A DNA stretch of 23,553 nucleotides from an uncultured Oscillospiraceae bacterium (GTDB lineage Bacteria; Bacillota; Clostridia; Oscillospirales; Acutalibacteraceae): positions 1-23,553 of the forward strand of contig CATXDC010000023.1 of the NCBI GenBank assembly GCA_958366985.1, written 5' to 3'. The stretch's first letter is position 1; every line of letters begins with the position of its first letter. The translations under genes were made by a program, and so were the position numbers. A model generated the notes under the pieces. It was not told the origin of the DNA and searched no databases. It saw only the letters and a list, made by a program, of their open reading frames with translations. This document shows positions 13,685-21,799 of the stretch, piece by piece.

Positions 13685-14686
13685 CTGCCAGAAGCCTACC
13701 TTACGCATTACCTTTGAAAGGGTCTTGTAGGCTATGCGGTTTGCCTTTTCTGCTCCCTCTTTAGCGCACTTTTCGAGATATGCTTTGTCTCCCATAAGAC
13801 GGGCGAACTCTTCCTGAACGGGACGAAGCTCTTCAACAACAGCTTCTGCTACTGCTCCCTTGAAATCGCCGTAGCCTTTGCCGGCAAACTCTGCTTCGAT
13901 TTCCTCAAAGGTCTTGCCTGTGCAGCAGGAGTAAATTCCCATAAGGTTGTTGATGCCGTCCTTGCCTTCGGCAAAGCGGACGCATCCCTCGGAATCAGTA
14001 ACAGCTGACTTTATTTTCTTTGCGATAACATCGGAGGAATCAGCAAGGGAGATAAATCCCTTTGCGTTGGTGTCGGATTTGCTCATCTTCTTTTCCGGCT
14101 CCTGAAGAGACTTTATTCTTGCTCCAACCTTGCCAATAAAGGGCTTCGGAACCTTGAAAGTCTCACTGTAAAGACCGTTGAATCTCTCAGCTACGTTTCT
14201 TGCAAGCTCAAGGTGCTGCTTCTGATCCTCTCCTATCGGCACATAGTCAGTCTGATAGAGAAGAATGTCCGCCGCCATAAGGGTGGGATATGCGAAAAGT
14301 CCCACATTTACGTTATCAGCGTGCTTTGCAGATTTATCCTTGAACTGAGTCATTCTTGAAGCCTCGCCGAACTGAGTGTAGCAGTTGAGAATCCAGCCAA
14401 GCTGTGAATGAGCCGGCACATGGCTCTGAACAAAGAGAATATTCTTCTCCGGATCAAGGCCGATTGCCATGAGCATTGCATACATCTCAATTGACCTGCG
14501 TCTTAAATCGGCGGGAGTTGTTCTGACTGTTATTGAATGGAGGTCTGCAACGGCAAAAAGGCAGTCGTAGTCCTCGCTCATGTTTTTCCAGTTTTTAAGT
14601 GCTCCCAGGTAGTTGCCGAGAGTGGGCATACCTGTGGGCTGAATTGCGCTTAAAACACGCTCTTTTGGCTTAACGCTGTTTTCCAC
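13676..14686 (-). CDS. trpS: Tryptophan--tRNA ligase
   Basis: The 336-residue class I synthetase charges tRNA-Trp. The HIGH-type motif appears as TLGN (22-25) in PTGMPTLGNYLGA, a variant normal for TrpRS, and KMSKS (200-204) is intact. ADLHSIT, the segment GLFAYPTLMAADILLY and VPIGEDQKQHLEL are typical. Length is standard. The start is GTG, supported by AGAGG 6 nt upstream; the preceding aminotransferase gene ends 14 nt before it. It is the last gene of the minus-strand operon. Its last codons (Ala-Asn-stop) lie within an R1 repeat hairpin, so the repeat has either shaped or been fitted to the C-terminus. Confidence 0.97.
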   Translation of the reverse strand: MENSVKPKERVLSAIQPTGMPTLGNYLGALKNWKNMSEDYDCLFAVADLHSITVRTTPADLRRRSIEMYAMLMAIGLDPEKNILFVQSHVPAHSQLGWILNCYTQFGEASRMTQFKDKSAKHADNVNVGLFAYPTLMAADILLYQTDYVPIGEDQKQHLELARNVAERFNGLYSETFKVPKPFIGKVGARIKSLQEPEKKMSKSDTNAKGFISLADSSDVIAKKIKSAVTDSEGCVRFAEGKDGINNLMGIYSCCTGKTFEEIEAEFAGKGYGDFKGAVAEAVVEELRPVQEEFARLMGDKAYLEKCAKEGAEKANRIAYKTLSKVMRKVGFWQAN

Positions 14687-14700
14687 TTTTTACCTCTCCC

Positions 14701-15888
14701 TTATCTGTAAAAATCGGCTGCCTTTGAAAGACGCTTCATACCCTCGACAATCTTTTCATCGGTGGGTGTTGAGAAGTTTATACGGAAACAATCTGTCTTT
14801 GCGCTTTCGTCAACCATAAATGCAGAGCCGGGCACAACTGCCACTTTCTGCTCAACTGCCTTGCGGCAGAAATCCATCATATCAACCTTTTCGGGAAGCT
14901 TGCACCAGATGAACAGTCCGCCCTCGGGCTTGTGGTATGTTACAAAATCGCCAAGCTCGCTGTCAAGAAGTGAACACATAAGTTCAAGCTTTTTCTTGTA
15001 AATGCCGCAGATTTTCTGAATGTGTCCCTCAAAGTCATAATTATTCATCCAGCGCTCAACGATCATCTGGCAGAGCATTGTGGTGTGAACGTCGCTTGTC
15101 TGCTTACCGACAGTCATCTTTGCTATGAGCTCTGCAGGAGCGATAACATAACCTACACGCATGCCGGGAGAGAGAATCTTCGAGAATGAACCCGCATAAA
15201 TTACTATGCCGTCCTCGTCAAAGCTCTTGATGGGAGGAATATGCTCGCCGCTGACTCTCAAATCTCCGTAGGGGTTGTCCTCAAGGATAAGCACACCGTA
15301 CTTTTTGGCAAGACGGTAGACTTCCTTTCTCTTTTCAAGGGACATTGTAGCTCCTGACGGGTTCTGGAAGTTGGGAATTGTATAGATAAACTTTGCGTTT
15401 TTCTCAGTTTTAAGCACCTCTTCGAGCTTTTCGGTATCCATTCCGTCTGCTTCAACAGGAACACCTGCAAGCTTTGCATTATAAGCTCTGAAGCAGTTAA
15501 GGGAACCGATAAAAGACGGAGCTTCGCAGATGACAGTATCTCCCTCATTTACAAGTACCTTTGTGGCAAGATCCATAATCTGCTGTGCACCGGAAGTGAT
15601 GATAATACTGTCAAAATCCCTGCCCACATTGTGCTTTTTCTTCATGTAAGCGGCAACAGTCTTTTTAAGAGGCTCATAGCCCTCGGTTACGCCGTACTGA
15701 AGAGCGGTTATGGGATCGTTTGCCATAATGTCCGCAGTTATCTCACGGACTGCATCTACCGGGAATGCATCGGGAGCCGGGTTTCCTGCGGCAAAGGGTA
15801 CGATTTCCGGGTCTGCGGTAGCCTTTAAAATTTCACGGATTGCGGAAGGCTGCAGGGCCGCAATTCTGTCTGAAAATGTAAACTCCAT
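14701..15888 (-). CDS. PLP-dependent class I/II aminotransferase
   Basis: The 395-residue fold-type I aminotransferase is close in plan to 2-aminoadipate/aromatic aminotransferases (LysN type) and to the catalytic part of MocR regulators, but has no helix-turn-helix domain. The PLP-binding lysine is Lys237 in SFSKILSPGMRVGY; Asp204 and Tyr207 in EDNPYGDLR and Asn176 in PNFQNPSG contact the cofactor. GGLFIWCKLP and the C-terminal Arg in CFRINFS complete the substrate site. The amino donor is not predictable. GGTGG lies 8 nt before the ATG. It lies between argS and trpS in one operon. Confidence 0.92.
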   Translation of the reverse strand: MEFTFSDRIAALQPSAIREILKATADPEIVPFAAGNPAPDAFPVDAVREITADIMANDPITALQYGVTEGYEPLKKTVAAYMKKKHNVGRDFDSIIITSGAQQIMDLATKVLVNEGDTVICEAPSFIGSLNCFRAYNAKLAGVPVEADGMDTEKLEEVLKTEKNAKFIYTIPNFQNPSGATMSLEKRKEVYRLAKKYGVLILEDNPYGDLRVSGEHIPPIKSFDEDGIVIYAGSFSKILSPGMRVGYVIAPAELIAKMTVGKQTSDVHTTMLCQMIVERWMNNYDFEGHIQKICGIYKKKLELMCSLLDSELGDFVTYHKPEGGLFIWCKLPEKVDMMDFCRKAVEQKVAVVPGSAFMVDESAKTDCFRINFSTPTDEKIVEGMKRLSKAADFYR

Positions 15889-15928
15889 CTTTCAAACCAC
15901 CATTTCTATATATATTGCTTTTAATTTA

Positions 15929-17674
15929 TTACATTGATTCGGGAACTGTAATGCGGAACATTTCGAGAATGTTGCGGATTGTATCCCTTACGCATACGCA
16001 AAGGAAAAGTCTTGCCTGCATAAGTGATTCATCCTCGCAGGTAACACGGCAGCTGTTGTAGAACTTGTGGAAAAGTGTTGCAAGCTCTATAACATAACGT
16101 GTGATTCTTGCCGGATCGTAGTTCTTTGCTGAAAGTACAATTTCATCAGTAAGAGCGGCAAGGTGACGGATAAGCTCACGCTCTTCGGGTGCGGAGAGAA
16201 GAAGCAGCTCTTCGTCAGTTACATCACGAAGCTCAGTTCCCTGAGCGGCGGATTTTTTAAGTATGCTGCAAATACGTGCATGAGCGTACTGGCAGTAGTA
16301 AACGGGATTCTGTGAGCTTGTCTCAACGGCAAGGTCAAGGTCAAAATCCATCTGTGAACCTGCCTCACGCATATTGAAGAGGAAACGCACTGCATCTACG
16401 GGGATTTCCTCAAGAAGATCTGTAAGAGTAATGGATTTACCTGTTCTCTTTGACATCCTTACAACCTGACCGTCTTTCATAAGGCGGACAAGCTGCATGA
16501 GGATTATATCAAGTCTTGAGGGATCAATACCGATTGACTCAAGGGCGCCTTTCATACGGGCAACGTGGCCGTGGTGGTCTGCGCCCCAGATGTCGATTGC
16601 CTTGTCAAAGCCTCTTGTTACAAGCTTATTGCGGTGATAGGCGATATCTGCGGCAAAATATGTGGGGTTGCCATTGGCACGGATGAGAACGTCATCTTTG
16701 AGCTCAAGGCGGTCAATCTCCTCCTGAGTTTTACCCTCGGCAAGAAGTCTCTTTTCGCTTACCTCCTTATTCTTGTACCAGACGGCTCCGTCCTTTTCAT
16801 ATGTGAGTCCCTTTTCCTTAAGAAGCTCGACAGTTTTCATAACCTCTCCGCTCTCATGGAGGGTGCTTTCATGGAACCACTTATCATATTCGATTCTGTA
16901 CTTTGCCATTGTAGCTTTCATTGCCGCAATATTCTTGGGAAGTGCAAAGTCTACAAGAGCCTTTTTGCGCTCCTCTTCAGAGGTGTTCATGTATTTGTCG
17001 CCGTTTATCTCCTTAAACTCTTCGGCAAGCTCTTTGATGTCAAGTCCCTGATAGCAGTCCTCGGGAAGAGGTGCATTCTCTTCGCCTACAAAAAGCTGAC
17101 GGTAACGGACATCAAGGGATGAAGCGAATTTTTCAATCTGATTACCTGCGTCGTTAATATAGAACTCACGGCTTACATTATATCCCGCTCTCTCCATAAC
17201 AGCTGCAAGGCAGTCACCTAAAGCGCCGCCACGGGCATTACCCATGTGCATGGGTCCTGTGGGATTTGCGGAGACGAACTCAAGCATTACCTTTTCACCC
17301 TTGCCGTAATCGGAACGGCCATAGTCTGAACCGCACTCCTTAACGTCACGGAGAATTGCTCCGTAATAGCTGTCTTTAAGATAGAAGTTAATAAAGCCGG
17401 GGCCTGCTGTTTCGCACTTTTCGAGATATGTGCCCTCAAGAGAAATGTTCTCCTTGATTGCGTCTGCAATCTTCTTGGGAGCACAGCGGAATGCTCTTGC
17501 AGAAATCATTGCAGCATTGGTGGAGAAATCTCCGTTTGCCCTGTCTGCGGGAACTTCTACGTTTACCTCGGGGATTTCTCCCTCAGGGAGCTGACCCTTT
17601 GCTATTGCCGCCTTTATTGCCTCGACTACCGCTGTCTTTATTGAATTTTCAGTTTCCTTAACTATTTTTGACAT
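15929..17674 (-). CDS. argS: Arginine--tRNA ligase
   Basis: The 581-residue class I synthetase charges tRNA-Arg. Features in order: an N-terminal additional domain with VPADRANGDFSTNAAM (41-56), the HIGH motif HMGN (143-146) in SANPTGPMHMGNARGGALGD, FYINDAGNQI, GADHHGH, a KMSKS-like MSKRTGKS (407-414), and a C-terminal anticodon-binding domain. Length is normal. The ATG follows GGGAGG by 7 nt. The DUF1934 gene ends 2 nt before the argS start, so translation may be coupled, and the DUF1934-argS order matches ywiB-argS of Bacillus subtilis. Confidence 0.97.
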   Translation of the reverse strand: MSKIVKETENSIKTAVVEAIKAAIAKGQLPEGEIPEVNVEVPADRANGDFSTNAAMISARAFRCAPKKIADAIKENISLEGTYLEKCETAGPGFINFYLKDSYYGAILRDVKECGSDYGRSDYGKGEKVMLEFVSANPTGPMHMGNARGGALGDCLAAVMERAGYNVSREFYINDAGNQIEKFASSLDVRYRQLFVGEENAPLPEDCYQGLDIKELAEEFKEINGDKYMNTSEEERKKALVDFALPKNIAAMKATMAKYRIEYDKWFHESTLHESGEVMKTVELLKEKGLTYEKDGAVWYKNKEVSEKRLLAEGKTQEEIDRLELKDDVLIRANGNPTYFAADIAYHRNKLVTRGFDKAIDIWGADHHGHVARMKGALESIGIDPSRLDIILMQLVRLMKDGQVVRMSKRTGKSITLTDLLEEIPVDAVRFLFNMREAGSQMDFDLDLAVETSSQNPVYYCQYAHARICSILKKSAAQGTELRDVTDEELLLLSAPEERELIRHLAALTDEIVLSAKNYDPARITRYVIELATLFHKFYNSCRVTCEDESLMQARLFLCVCVRDTIRNILEMFRITVPESM

Positions 17675-17676
17675 CT

Positions 17677-18087
17677 TTACGCCTCCCGTATTTTTATCAT
17701 CATGTGATTTTCCGTAATCTGATTTCCGAAATCTATAATGTAATCCATTTCAAGGCTTCCGCCTTTTTCGGTTACGTCAGATATAATATAGTTTGTATAA
17801 ATCGCCATCTGCATCTGTCCGTAAGGGGTGGAGTAAATGCACATATGACGTTTTTTATTTTCTAAGAAAAGCTGTGAGGTGTATTCGCCACGCCTTGTCA
17901 TTTTAACGGACTCTCCGCAGTTTTCAACCTGCAAGGTGGTTTCGCTTCCCTTTAGCTCTCCGCCCTCAGAATAGGAAAGAGTGAAGTTTTCGCCGTCGCC
18001 CTCAAAAAATCCGTCGGTAGTGACGATTATTGTTTCTTCCTCATTTCCCGCAAAGGCGTTAATATCAATTATTACTTCCTTTTTCAT
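17677..18087 (-). CDS. DUF1934 family protein (YwiB-like)
   Basis: The 136-residue protein resembles DUF1934, small calycin-like beta-barrel proteins of unknown role found beside argS in Firmicutes. Visible features are alternating beta-strand patterns and typical segments such as LSYSEGGELKGSETTLQV, MTRRGEYTSQLFLENKKRH and a central YSTPYGQM. No signal peptide or membrane segment is seen. The ATG at 18087 is preferred, with AAGGG 9 nt upstream; a GTG two codons earlier would be only 3 nt from that site. Its tight placement between ddl and argS marks it as an operon member. Confidence 0.82.
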   Translation of the reverse strand: MKKEVIIDINAFAGNEEETIIVTTDGFFEGDGENFTLSYSEGGELKGSETTLQVENCGESVKMTRRGEYTSQLFLENKKRHMCIYSTPYGQMQMAIYTNYIISDVTEKGGSLEMDYIIDFGNQITENHMMIKIREA

Positions 18088-18102
18088 GGTCACCGACCCT
18101 TT

Positions 18103-19167
18103 TTATTTCTCCCACTTTTGGATTGCAAGGCTCATAAGTTTGTCGAGAAGCTCCGGATAGGGGATTCCAGCAGCGTCAAAGAGCTTCGGGTACATACTGA
18201 TTGAAGTGAATCCCGGAATTGTATTGGGCTCATTGAGCATTACCTTGCCGTCGCTCTCTCTTACAAAGAAATCCACTCTTGCAAGTCCTGAACAGCCAAG
18301 GGCTTTATATGCCTTTACGGCAGCTTCTCTTACTTCATCCCTCTTCTCCTTGGGAAGATGTGCAGGAATATGAAGCTCGCTATCCTCCACATATTTTGCA
18401 TCAAAATCGTAAAACTCGTTGCAGGCTACAATTTCGCCTATATCGGAAGCTATGGGATCCTCGTTGCCGAGAACAGCGCACTCGACCTCTCTGCCTATTA
18501 CTGTCTCTTCAAGGACTATTTTTTCGTCCTCTTTAAATGCATTCTCCATTGCGGCGCAGAGCTCGTCACGGTTATCGGCTTTTCCCACACCCACAGATGA
18601 ACCTGCATTTGCGGGCTTTACAAAAATCGGATAACCTAATTTTTCCTCAGCTCTCTCGATTATACACAGAGGATGAAGCTCGTAATCCCTTTTATTAGCT
18701 GCAACCCATTTTGCCTGGTCAATTCCTGCGGCATCTGCAAGGGCATTTGTAAAGGCTTTATCCATGCATACAGCTGATGAAGCACAGGAGCAGCCAACAA
18801 AGGGGATACCAGCCATAGTGAAAAGTCCCTGAATTGTTCCGTCCTCACCGTTTCTTCCGTGAAGTACCGGGAAAGCAACGTCTATATAAATTTCCTCATA
18901 TTTTCCGTCATGGAGAACAACTATTCCGTGAACAGATGCATCAGGGGATACAAAAGCCGGTGTACAGTATTCCGGTGAAGCCCATTTGTCATCCTTTAAA
19001 AGGGAAATATCACCGTTAAAAAGATACCAGCGTCCGTCTGAGGTGATACCCATTTTTATAACCTCATATTTATCGGTAGGTATGTTTCTGAGAATTGATT
19101 CGGCAGACATAAGAGAAATTGAATGTTCGCTGGATACACCGCCGAAAATCACAAGTGCTTTTTTCAT
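18103..19167 (-). CDS. ddl: D-alanine--D-alanine ligase
   Basis: The 354-residue ATP-grasp ligase makes the D-Ala-D-Ala dipeptide for peptidoglycan. Family features are GGVSSEHSISLMS (9-21), HGRNGEDGTIQGL (103-115), FVKPANAGSSVGV (182-194), the omega-loop segment FYDFDAKY (252-259) and the metal-binding NEPNTIPGFT. The omega loop is of the D-Ala-D-Ala type, not the vancomycin-resistance D-lactate or D-serine type, so this is the housekeeping enzyme. The ribosome binding site (AGGGCGG, 5 nt upstream) is mediocre and follows a strong leader hairpin. It is the first gene of the five-gene operon. Confidence 0.95.
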   Translation of the reverse strand: MKKALVIFGGVSSEHSISLMSAESILRNIPTDKYEVIKMGITSDGRWYLFNGDISLLKDDKWASPEYCTPAFVSPDASVHGIVVLHDGKYEEIYIDVAFPVLHGRNGEDGTIQGLFTMAGIPFVGCSCASSAVCMDKAFTNALADAAGIDQAKWVAANKRDYELHPLCIIERAEEKLGYPIFVKPANAGSSVGVGKADNRDELCAAMENAFKEDEKIVLEETVIGREVECAVLGNEDPIASDIGEIVACNEFYDFDAKYVEDSELHIPAHLPKEKRDEVREAAVKAYKALGCSGLARVDFFVRESDGKVMLNEPNTIPGFTSISMYPKLFDAAGIPYPELLDKLMSLAIQKWEK

Positions 19168-19179
19168 CTTAACCGCCCT

Positions 19180-19220
19180 GCGAAAGCTTATATGACTTTT
19201 ATACGCCTCGTAGCTTTCGC
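19180..19220 (-). promoter_or_regulatory. Leader hairpin next to the ddl ribosome binding site
   Basis: On the transcript GCGAAAGCT (complement of 19212-19220) pairs perfectly over 9 bp with AGCTTTCGC (complement of 19180-19188), with a 23-nt loop. The stem ends right at AGGGCGG. Opening or closing of the stem could affect ddl translation. It has no T run, so it is not a terminator, and no T-box sequence is seen. Confidence 0.5.
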
Positions 19221-19290
19221 TTCCTTTCTTTATTTATTGTAAGAGGCTTACCATTTTTGCTATTAAACGGCACTCCTGCCATAATAATAT

Positions 19291-19319
19291 ATAATACCAC
19301 ATACATGGTTTATTCGCAA
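19291..19319 (-). promoter_or_regulatory. Promoter of the ddl-trpS operon
   Basis: On the minus strand TTGCGA (complement of 19314-19319) and TATTAT (complement of 19291-19296) are 17 bp apart, with TG two bases before the -10 box. The leader is about 118 nt. Confidence 0.7.
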
Positions 19320-19462
19320 TTGTTTAAAGGGATTAATATAACCCTTATGACGCCTTAATTTTGCCTATAAATAATAATTGCAGCCTTTTTATTTAAAGTT
19401 CATATCCAAACCTTCCACAATATGATAAAATCTTTACGGACACTTAAAACGGAGGGATGACT

Positions 19463-19939
19463 GTGGAAAACATCAGATTTGCCGAAATAAATGATCCAAA
19501 GCAGAAATCGGACTTTACATTGAACATACTAAATAAACTCCCACAATGGTTTTCGGACAAAAAAGCTGTGAAAGAATACGCCAAAAAAGTCAGAGAACTT
19601 TCATTTTGGGCTGCATTAAACGAACACAATATATGCATAGGATTTTTGGCAGCACAGACTCATTACGGCCACACAGCAGAAATTTATGTATACGGAGTAG
19701 CTCCCGAATATCAGCACAAAAGCATTGGAAAAAAGCTTTATTATTTAATGGAAAAGCATTTTAAAGAAATGGGATATAAACATATCATAGTTAAAACTTT
19801 AAGCGACAAAGCGGATTCAAAAGAATATGCCGAAACAAGAAAATTCTATACAAATATTGGCTTTGAACCTCTTATCACATTAACCGAAATGTGGGACGAA
19901 AAAAATCCCTGTCTTATAATGATTAAAGAGCTCCGATAA
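19463..19939 (+). CDS. GNAT family N-acetyltransferase
   Basis: The 158-residue protein has the GNAT fold. Motif A is visible as VYGVAPEYQHKSIGKKLYYLM, with the acetyl-CoA phosphate-binding Q-x-x-x-I-G-K loop, followed by a helix and the C-terminal FYTNIGFEPL strand-turn. The acceptor (amino acid, aminoglycoside, protein or other) cannot be told. The GTG at 19463 is chosen because GGAGGG lies 6 nt before it; an ATG at 19457 would directly touch that site. It stands alone, divergent from the ddl operon. Confidence 0.88.
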   Translation: MENIRFAEINDPKQKSDFTLNILNKLPQWFSDKKAVKEYAKKVRELSFWAALNEHNICIGFLAAQTHYGHTAEIYVYGVAPEYQHKSIGKKLYYLMEKHFKEMGYKHIIVKTLSDKADSKEYAETRKFYTNIGFEPLITLTEMWDEKNPCLIMIKELR

Positions 19940-19963
19940 CCAACTTTTATATTATTTTTAATG

Positions 19964-19990
19964 CATTTACGGCAATTTAAATGTTAATTT
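19964..19990 (+). terminator. Weak terminator after the GNAT gene
   Basis: CATTTA and TAAATG form a 6-bp AT-rich stem around 8 nt, followed by TTAATTTTT. The low GC makes it a poor terminator. Confidence 0.35.
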
Positions 19991-20022
19991 TTCTTATGGG
20001 TCTTTCTTTTATACTTCAGCTG

Positions 20023-20031
20023 TGATATAAT
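20023..20031 (+). promoter_or_regulatory. Extended -10 promoter of the unknown gene at 20100
   Basis: TGATATAAT gives a perfect TATAAT with the TGn extension. The -35 region is weak (TTTCTT at 17 bp), which extended -10 promoters tolerate. The leader is about 60 nt. Confidence 0.55.
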
Positions 20032-20099
20032 GCAGAATATATACTGCCATATTGTACGTTCTTATATTTTCAAGATAGAAAAAACAAGGAGATGCCACA

Positions 20100-20987
20100 A
20101 TGACAGAGGTTTCAAAATTATTTTCCGCAGTTTCCAAGGGACTTGAGGAGCTTATGGCGGATAACGGCTTTAAAGCAGTTTTTCCGGCAGGAGTTAAGGC
20201 AAACGAGCTTCCCATGTTCAGTGAGAACGGCAAAGAACGCATTGTTTACGAGAGTAAAAAGGGCGTTGTTAAAATTGAGCACAGCGAAAAGCTTATAAAC
20301 GTTATGTTTGCAAACACTCTTCCCGAAGAGGTTGAGGATTCCGATTTCAAGACCCTTTCATCAACTTATTTTGACAGCGAAACAGCTGACGAAACAGACC
20401 TTAAATATATCACCAACGAAGCTGTCGACACTCTTACGGGAGTTTTCGGAACAAAACAGGCTGTTGTTAAGAAAAAGCTTCCGCCTCCAGTTTCCAAGAC
20501 AGCTGCAAAGAGCGGCACAATGGCATATGACCCCAACAGCCTTGCAAACAGACTTTGCGGTGCATATCCTGAGCTTAAACCCTACTACCGTGCAAATATC
20601 GAAACCTATGACCGTTTCCTTGCAGAAGAGTTTTTCGACAAGTACGGCACAAAGGTGATTATCGACACAATCAGACAGAACGACAAACAGAAGATGAAGA
20701 AGCTCTTTAATATTCTCAACTCTGTTTTTGATGACGGTACAAACGAGACTCAGAGCCTTATCTGCGTCACAATCCTCGGTAAAATGGATAACGATCCCCA
20801 GCTTATCGAAAATGCTAAGGCTTATATGGAAGATTACCTTGCAGATCCGGTTATCGCTGTAAACAAATATCTCAGTTCAGCAGCCGGTAAAAAAGCAAAG
20901 AAAAAGCTTGCAAATCCGCCTCTGTACAAGCCTAAGAAAAAGAAAAAGAGCATGATGTCAACTCTTACAGGCGGTATGCCCCAGTAA
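20100..20987 (+). CDS. Unknown cytoplasmic protein with lysine-rich tail
   Basis: I do not recognise this 295-residue protein. Residues 1-120 form an alpha/beta region with alternating strands (RIVYESKKGVVKIEHSEKLINVMF). A Lys/Pro linker (AVVKKKLPPPVSK) follows at 122-134. Residues 145-260 are helical, with YPELKPYYRANIETYDRFLAEEFF and repeated acidic helices. The tail KKAKKKL...KPKKKKKS is strongly basic and may bind nucleic acid or acidic surfaces. There is no signal peptide or membrane segment. AAGGAG lies 8 nt before the ATG. Coding looks robust: a good promoter, a 14-bp terminator and C-ending codons such as ATC, GAC and CTC suggest high expression. It is monocistronic. Confidence 0.85.
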   Translation: MTEVSKLFSAVSKGLEELMADNGFKAVFPAGVKANELPMFSENGKERIVYESKKGVVKIEHSEKLINVMFANTLPEEVEDSDFKTLSSTYFDSETADETDLKYITNEAVDTLTGVFGTKQAVVKKKLPPPVSKTAAKSGTMAYDPNSLANRLCGAYPELKPYYRANIETYDRFLAEEFFDKYGTKVIIDTIRQNDKQKMKKLFNILNSVFDDGTNETQSLICVTILGKMDNDPQLIENAKAYMEDYLADPVIAVNKYLSSAAGKKAKKKLANPPLYKPKKKKKSMMSTLTGGMPQ

Positions 20988-21014
20988 ACAAATACAGCTT
21001 TAGATGAATGAAAC

Positions 21015-21047
21015 AAAGCCCTGATAACTTAACGTTATCAGGGCTTT
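21015..21047. terminator. Bidirectional terminator with 14-bp stem
   Basis: AAAGCCCTGATAAC (21015-21028) pairs perfectly with GTTATCAGGGCTTT (21034-21047) around a 5-nt loop. It lies between the convergent unknown gene and arsC and probably serves both. Confidence 0.8.
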
Positions 21048-21070
21048 AATTATAACTAAATTTAACTCAT

Positions 21071-21460
21071 TTATTTTGAAAGCTCCTGCCGCAGACGCAG
21101 AATATTTTCCCTTATTTTTTCCGCAGTCTTAATAAACTCTGCATCATCTTTTCCTGTTGGATCAGAAAGCGCCCAGTTCTCGTCAAATCCCCTGCCGATA
21201 TAGGGACAGTGAACTCCACAGCCCATGGAAATGGCTATGTCTGGTACAGGAATATTATCTATGGTCTTGGGAGTATGCTCCGACATATCAATGCCGAAAT
21301 ATTCTTTCATAATTCTAACTGCATCTGTGTTTACTTTTCCCTTTATCTCAGAACCAGCTGAAAAGCTTTCAAAAACATCACTTGCAAGAGCTTTGCCTAA
21401 AGCTTCAGCCATCTGACTTCTGCAGGAGTTATGGACACAGATAAAAGCAACTTTTTTCAT
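21071..21460 (-). CDS. arsC: Arsenate reductase of the low-molecular-weight phosphatase fold
   Basis: The 129-residue protein has the LMW protein-tyrosine phosphatase fold. The phosphate/arsenate loop is CVHNSCRS, with the nucleophile Cys8 and Arg14 six residues on. Two further cysteines, Cys81 and Cys85 in MGCGVHCP, can relay the disulfide as in ArsC enzymes reduced by a thiol carrier; plain phosphatases lack them. DPTG near the C-terminus holds the general acid. Cys81 and Cys85 are three residues apart, closer than in Staphylococcus ArsC, so the exact reductant is uncertain. The ATG at 21460 follows GGAG by 8 nt, one base after the stop of the thioredoxin-like gene, so the two are tightly coupled. 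Confidence 0.9.
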   Translation of the reverse strand: MKKVAFICVHNSCRSQMAEALGKALASDVFESFSAGSEIKGKVNTDAVRIMKEYFGIDMSEHTPKTIDNIPVPDIAISMGCGVHCPYIGRGFDENWALSDPTGKDDAEFIKTAEKIRENILRLRQELSK

Positions 21461-21461
21461 A

Positions 21462-21776
21462 TCACTTGCTCCGCTTTTCACTGAGCATCTGCTTTGCTTC
21501 CTCAGCCGAAAGCACTTTGCCGGAGGCGGCAACTTCACCGTCAATTACAAGTGCAGGCGTGGTCATTACTCCGTATTCTGCAATTTTTGCAAAATCTCTT
21601 ACATGGTATACAGGTTCCTCAAAGCCCATTTCCGAAAGAGCGGATTTTACATTTTCCTCAAGAGCCTGACATTTACTGCATCCGCTGCCAAGCACTGCAA
21701 TATACTTTCCGCTGAGCACAGGTTCTTCATTTATATCTGCGCTGATCTTCTTTTTACCGAAACTGAAAAGTCCCAT
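21462..21776 (-). CDS. Small thioredoxin-like redox protein
   Basis: The 104-residue protein resembles the small thioredoxin/glutaredoxin-like 'redox-active disulfide protein 2' group. An N-terminal hydrophilic stretch of about 22 residues (GLFSFGKKK) precedes a core with the redox pair Cys33-x-x-Cys36 (GSGCSKCQAL) and the cis-proline loop TTPALVIDG. There is no signal peptide, so it is cytoplasmic. AGAGG lies 7 nt before the ATG. It is placed between the permease and arsC genes, which suggests it supplies electrons to ArsC or to the permease's cysteines; this is inference from context. Confidence 0.85.
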   Translation of the reverse strand: MGLFSFGKKKISADINEEPVLSGKYIAVLGSGCSKCQALEENVKSALSEMGFEEPVYHVRDFAKIAEYGVMTTPALVIDGEVAASGKVLSAEEAKQMLSEKRSK

Positions 21777-21799
21777 ACTAACACCTCTTAAATATTATT

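Noticed and set aside
16565..17122. 185-codon open frame antisense to argS
   Set aside because: It is a shadow of the conserved argS frame, with no start signals.
18103..19167. Vancomycin-resistance type D-Ala--D-Lac/D-Ser ligase
   Set aside because: The omega-loop segment FYDFDAKY is that of ordinary D-Ala--D-Ala ligases, and no vanH/vanX or vanT genes are adjacent.
19168..19320. T-box riboswitch ahead of the operon containing argS and trpS
   Set aside because: The leader is too short, and neither the conserved T-box sequence nor a terminator/antiterminator pair is present.
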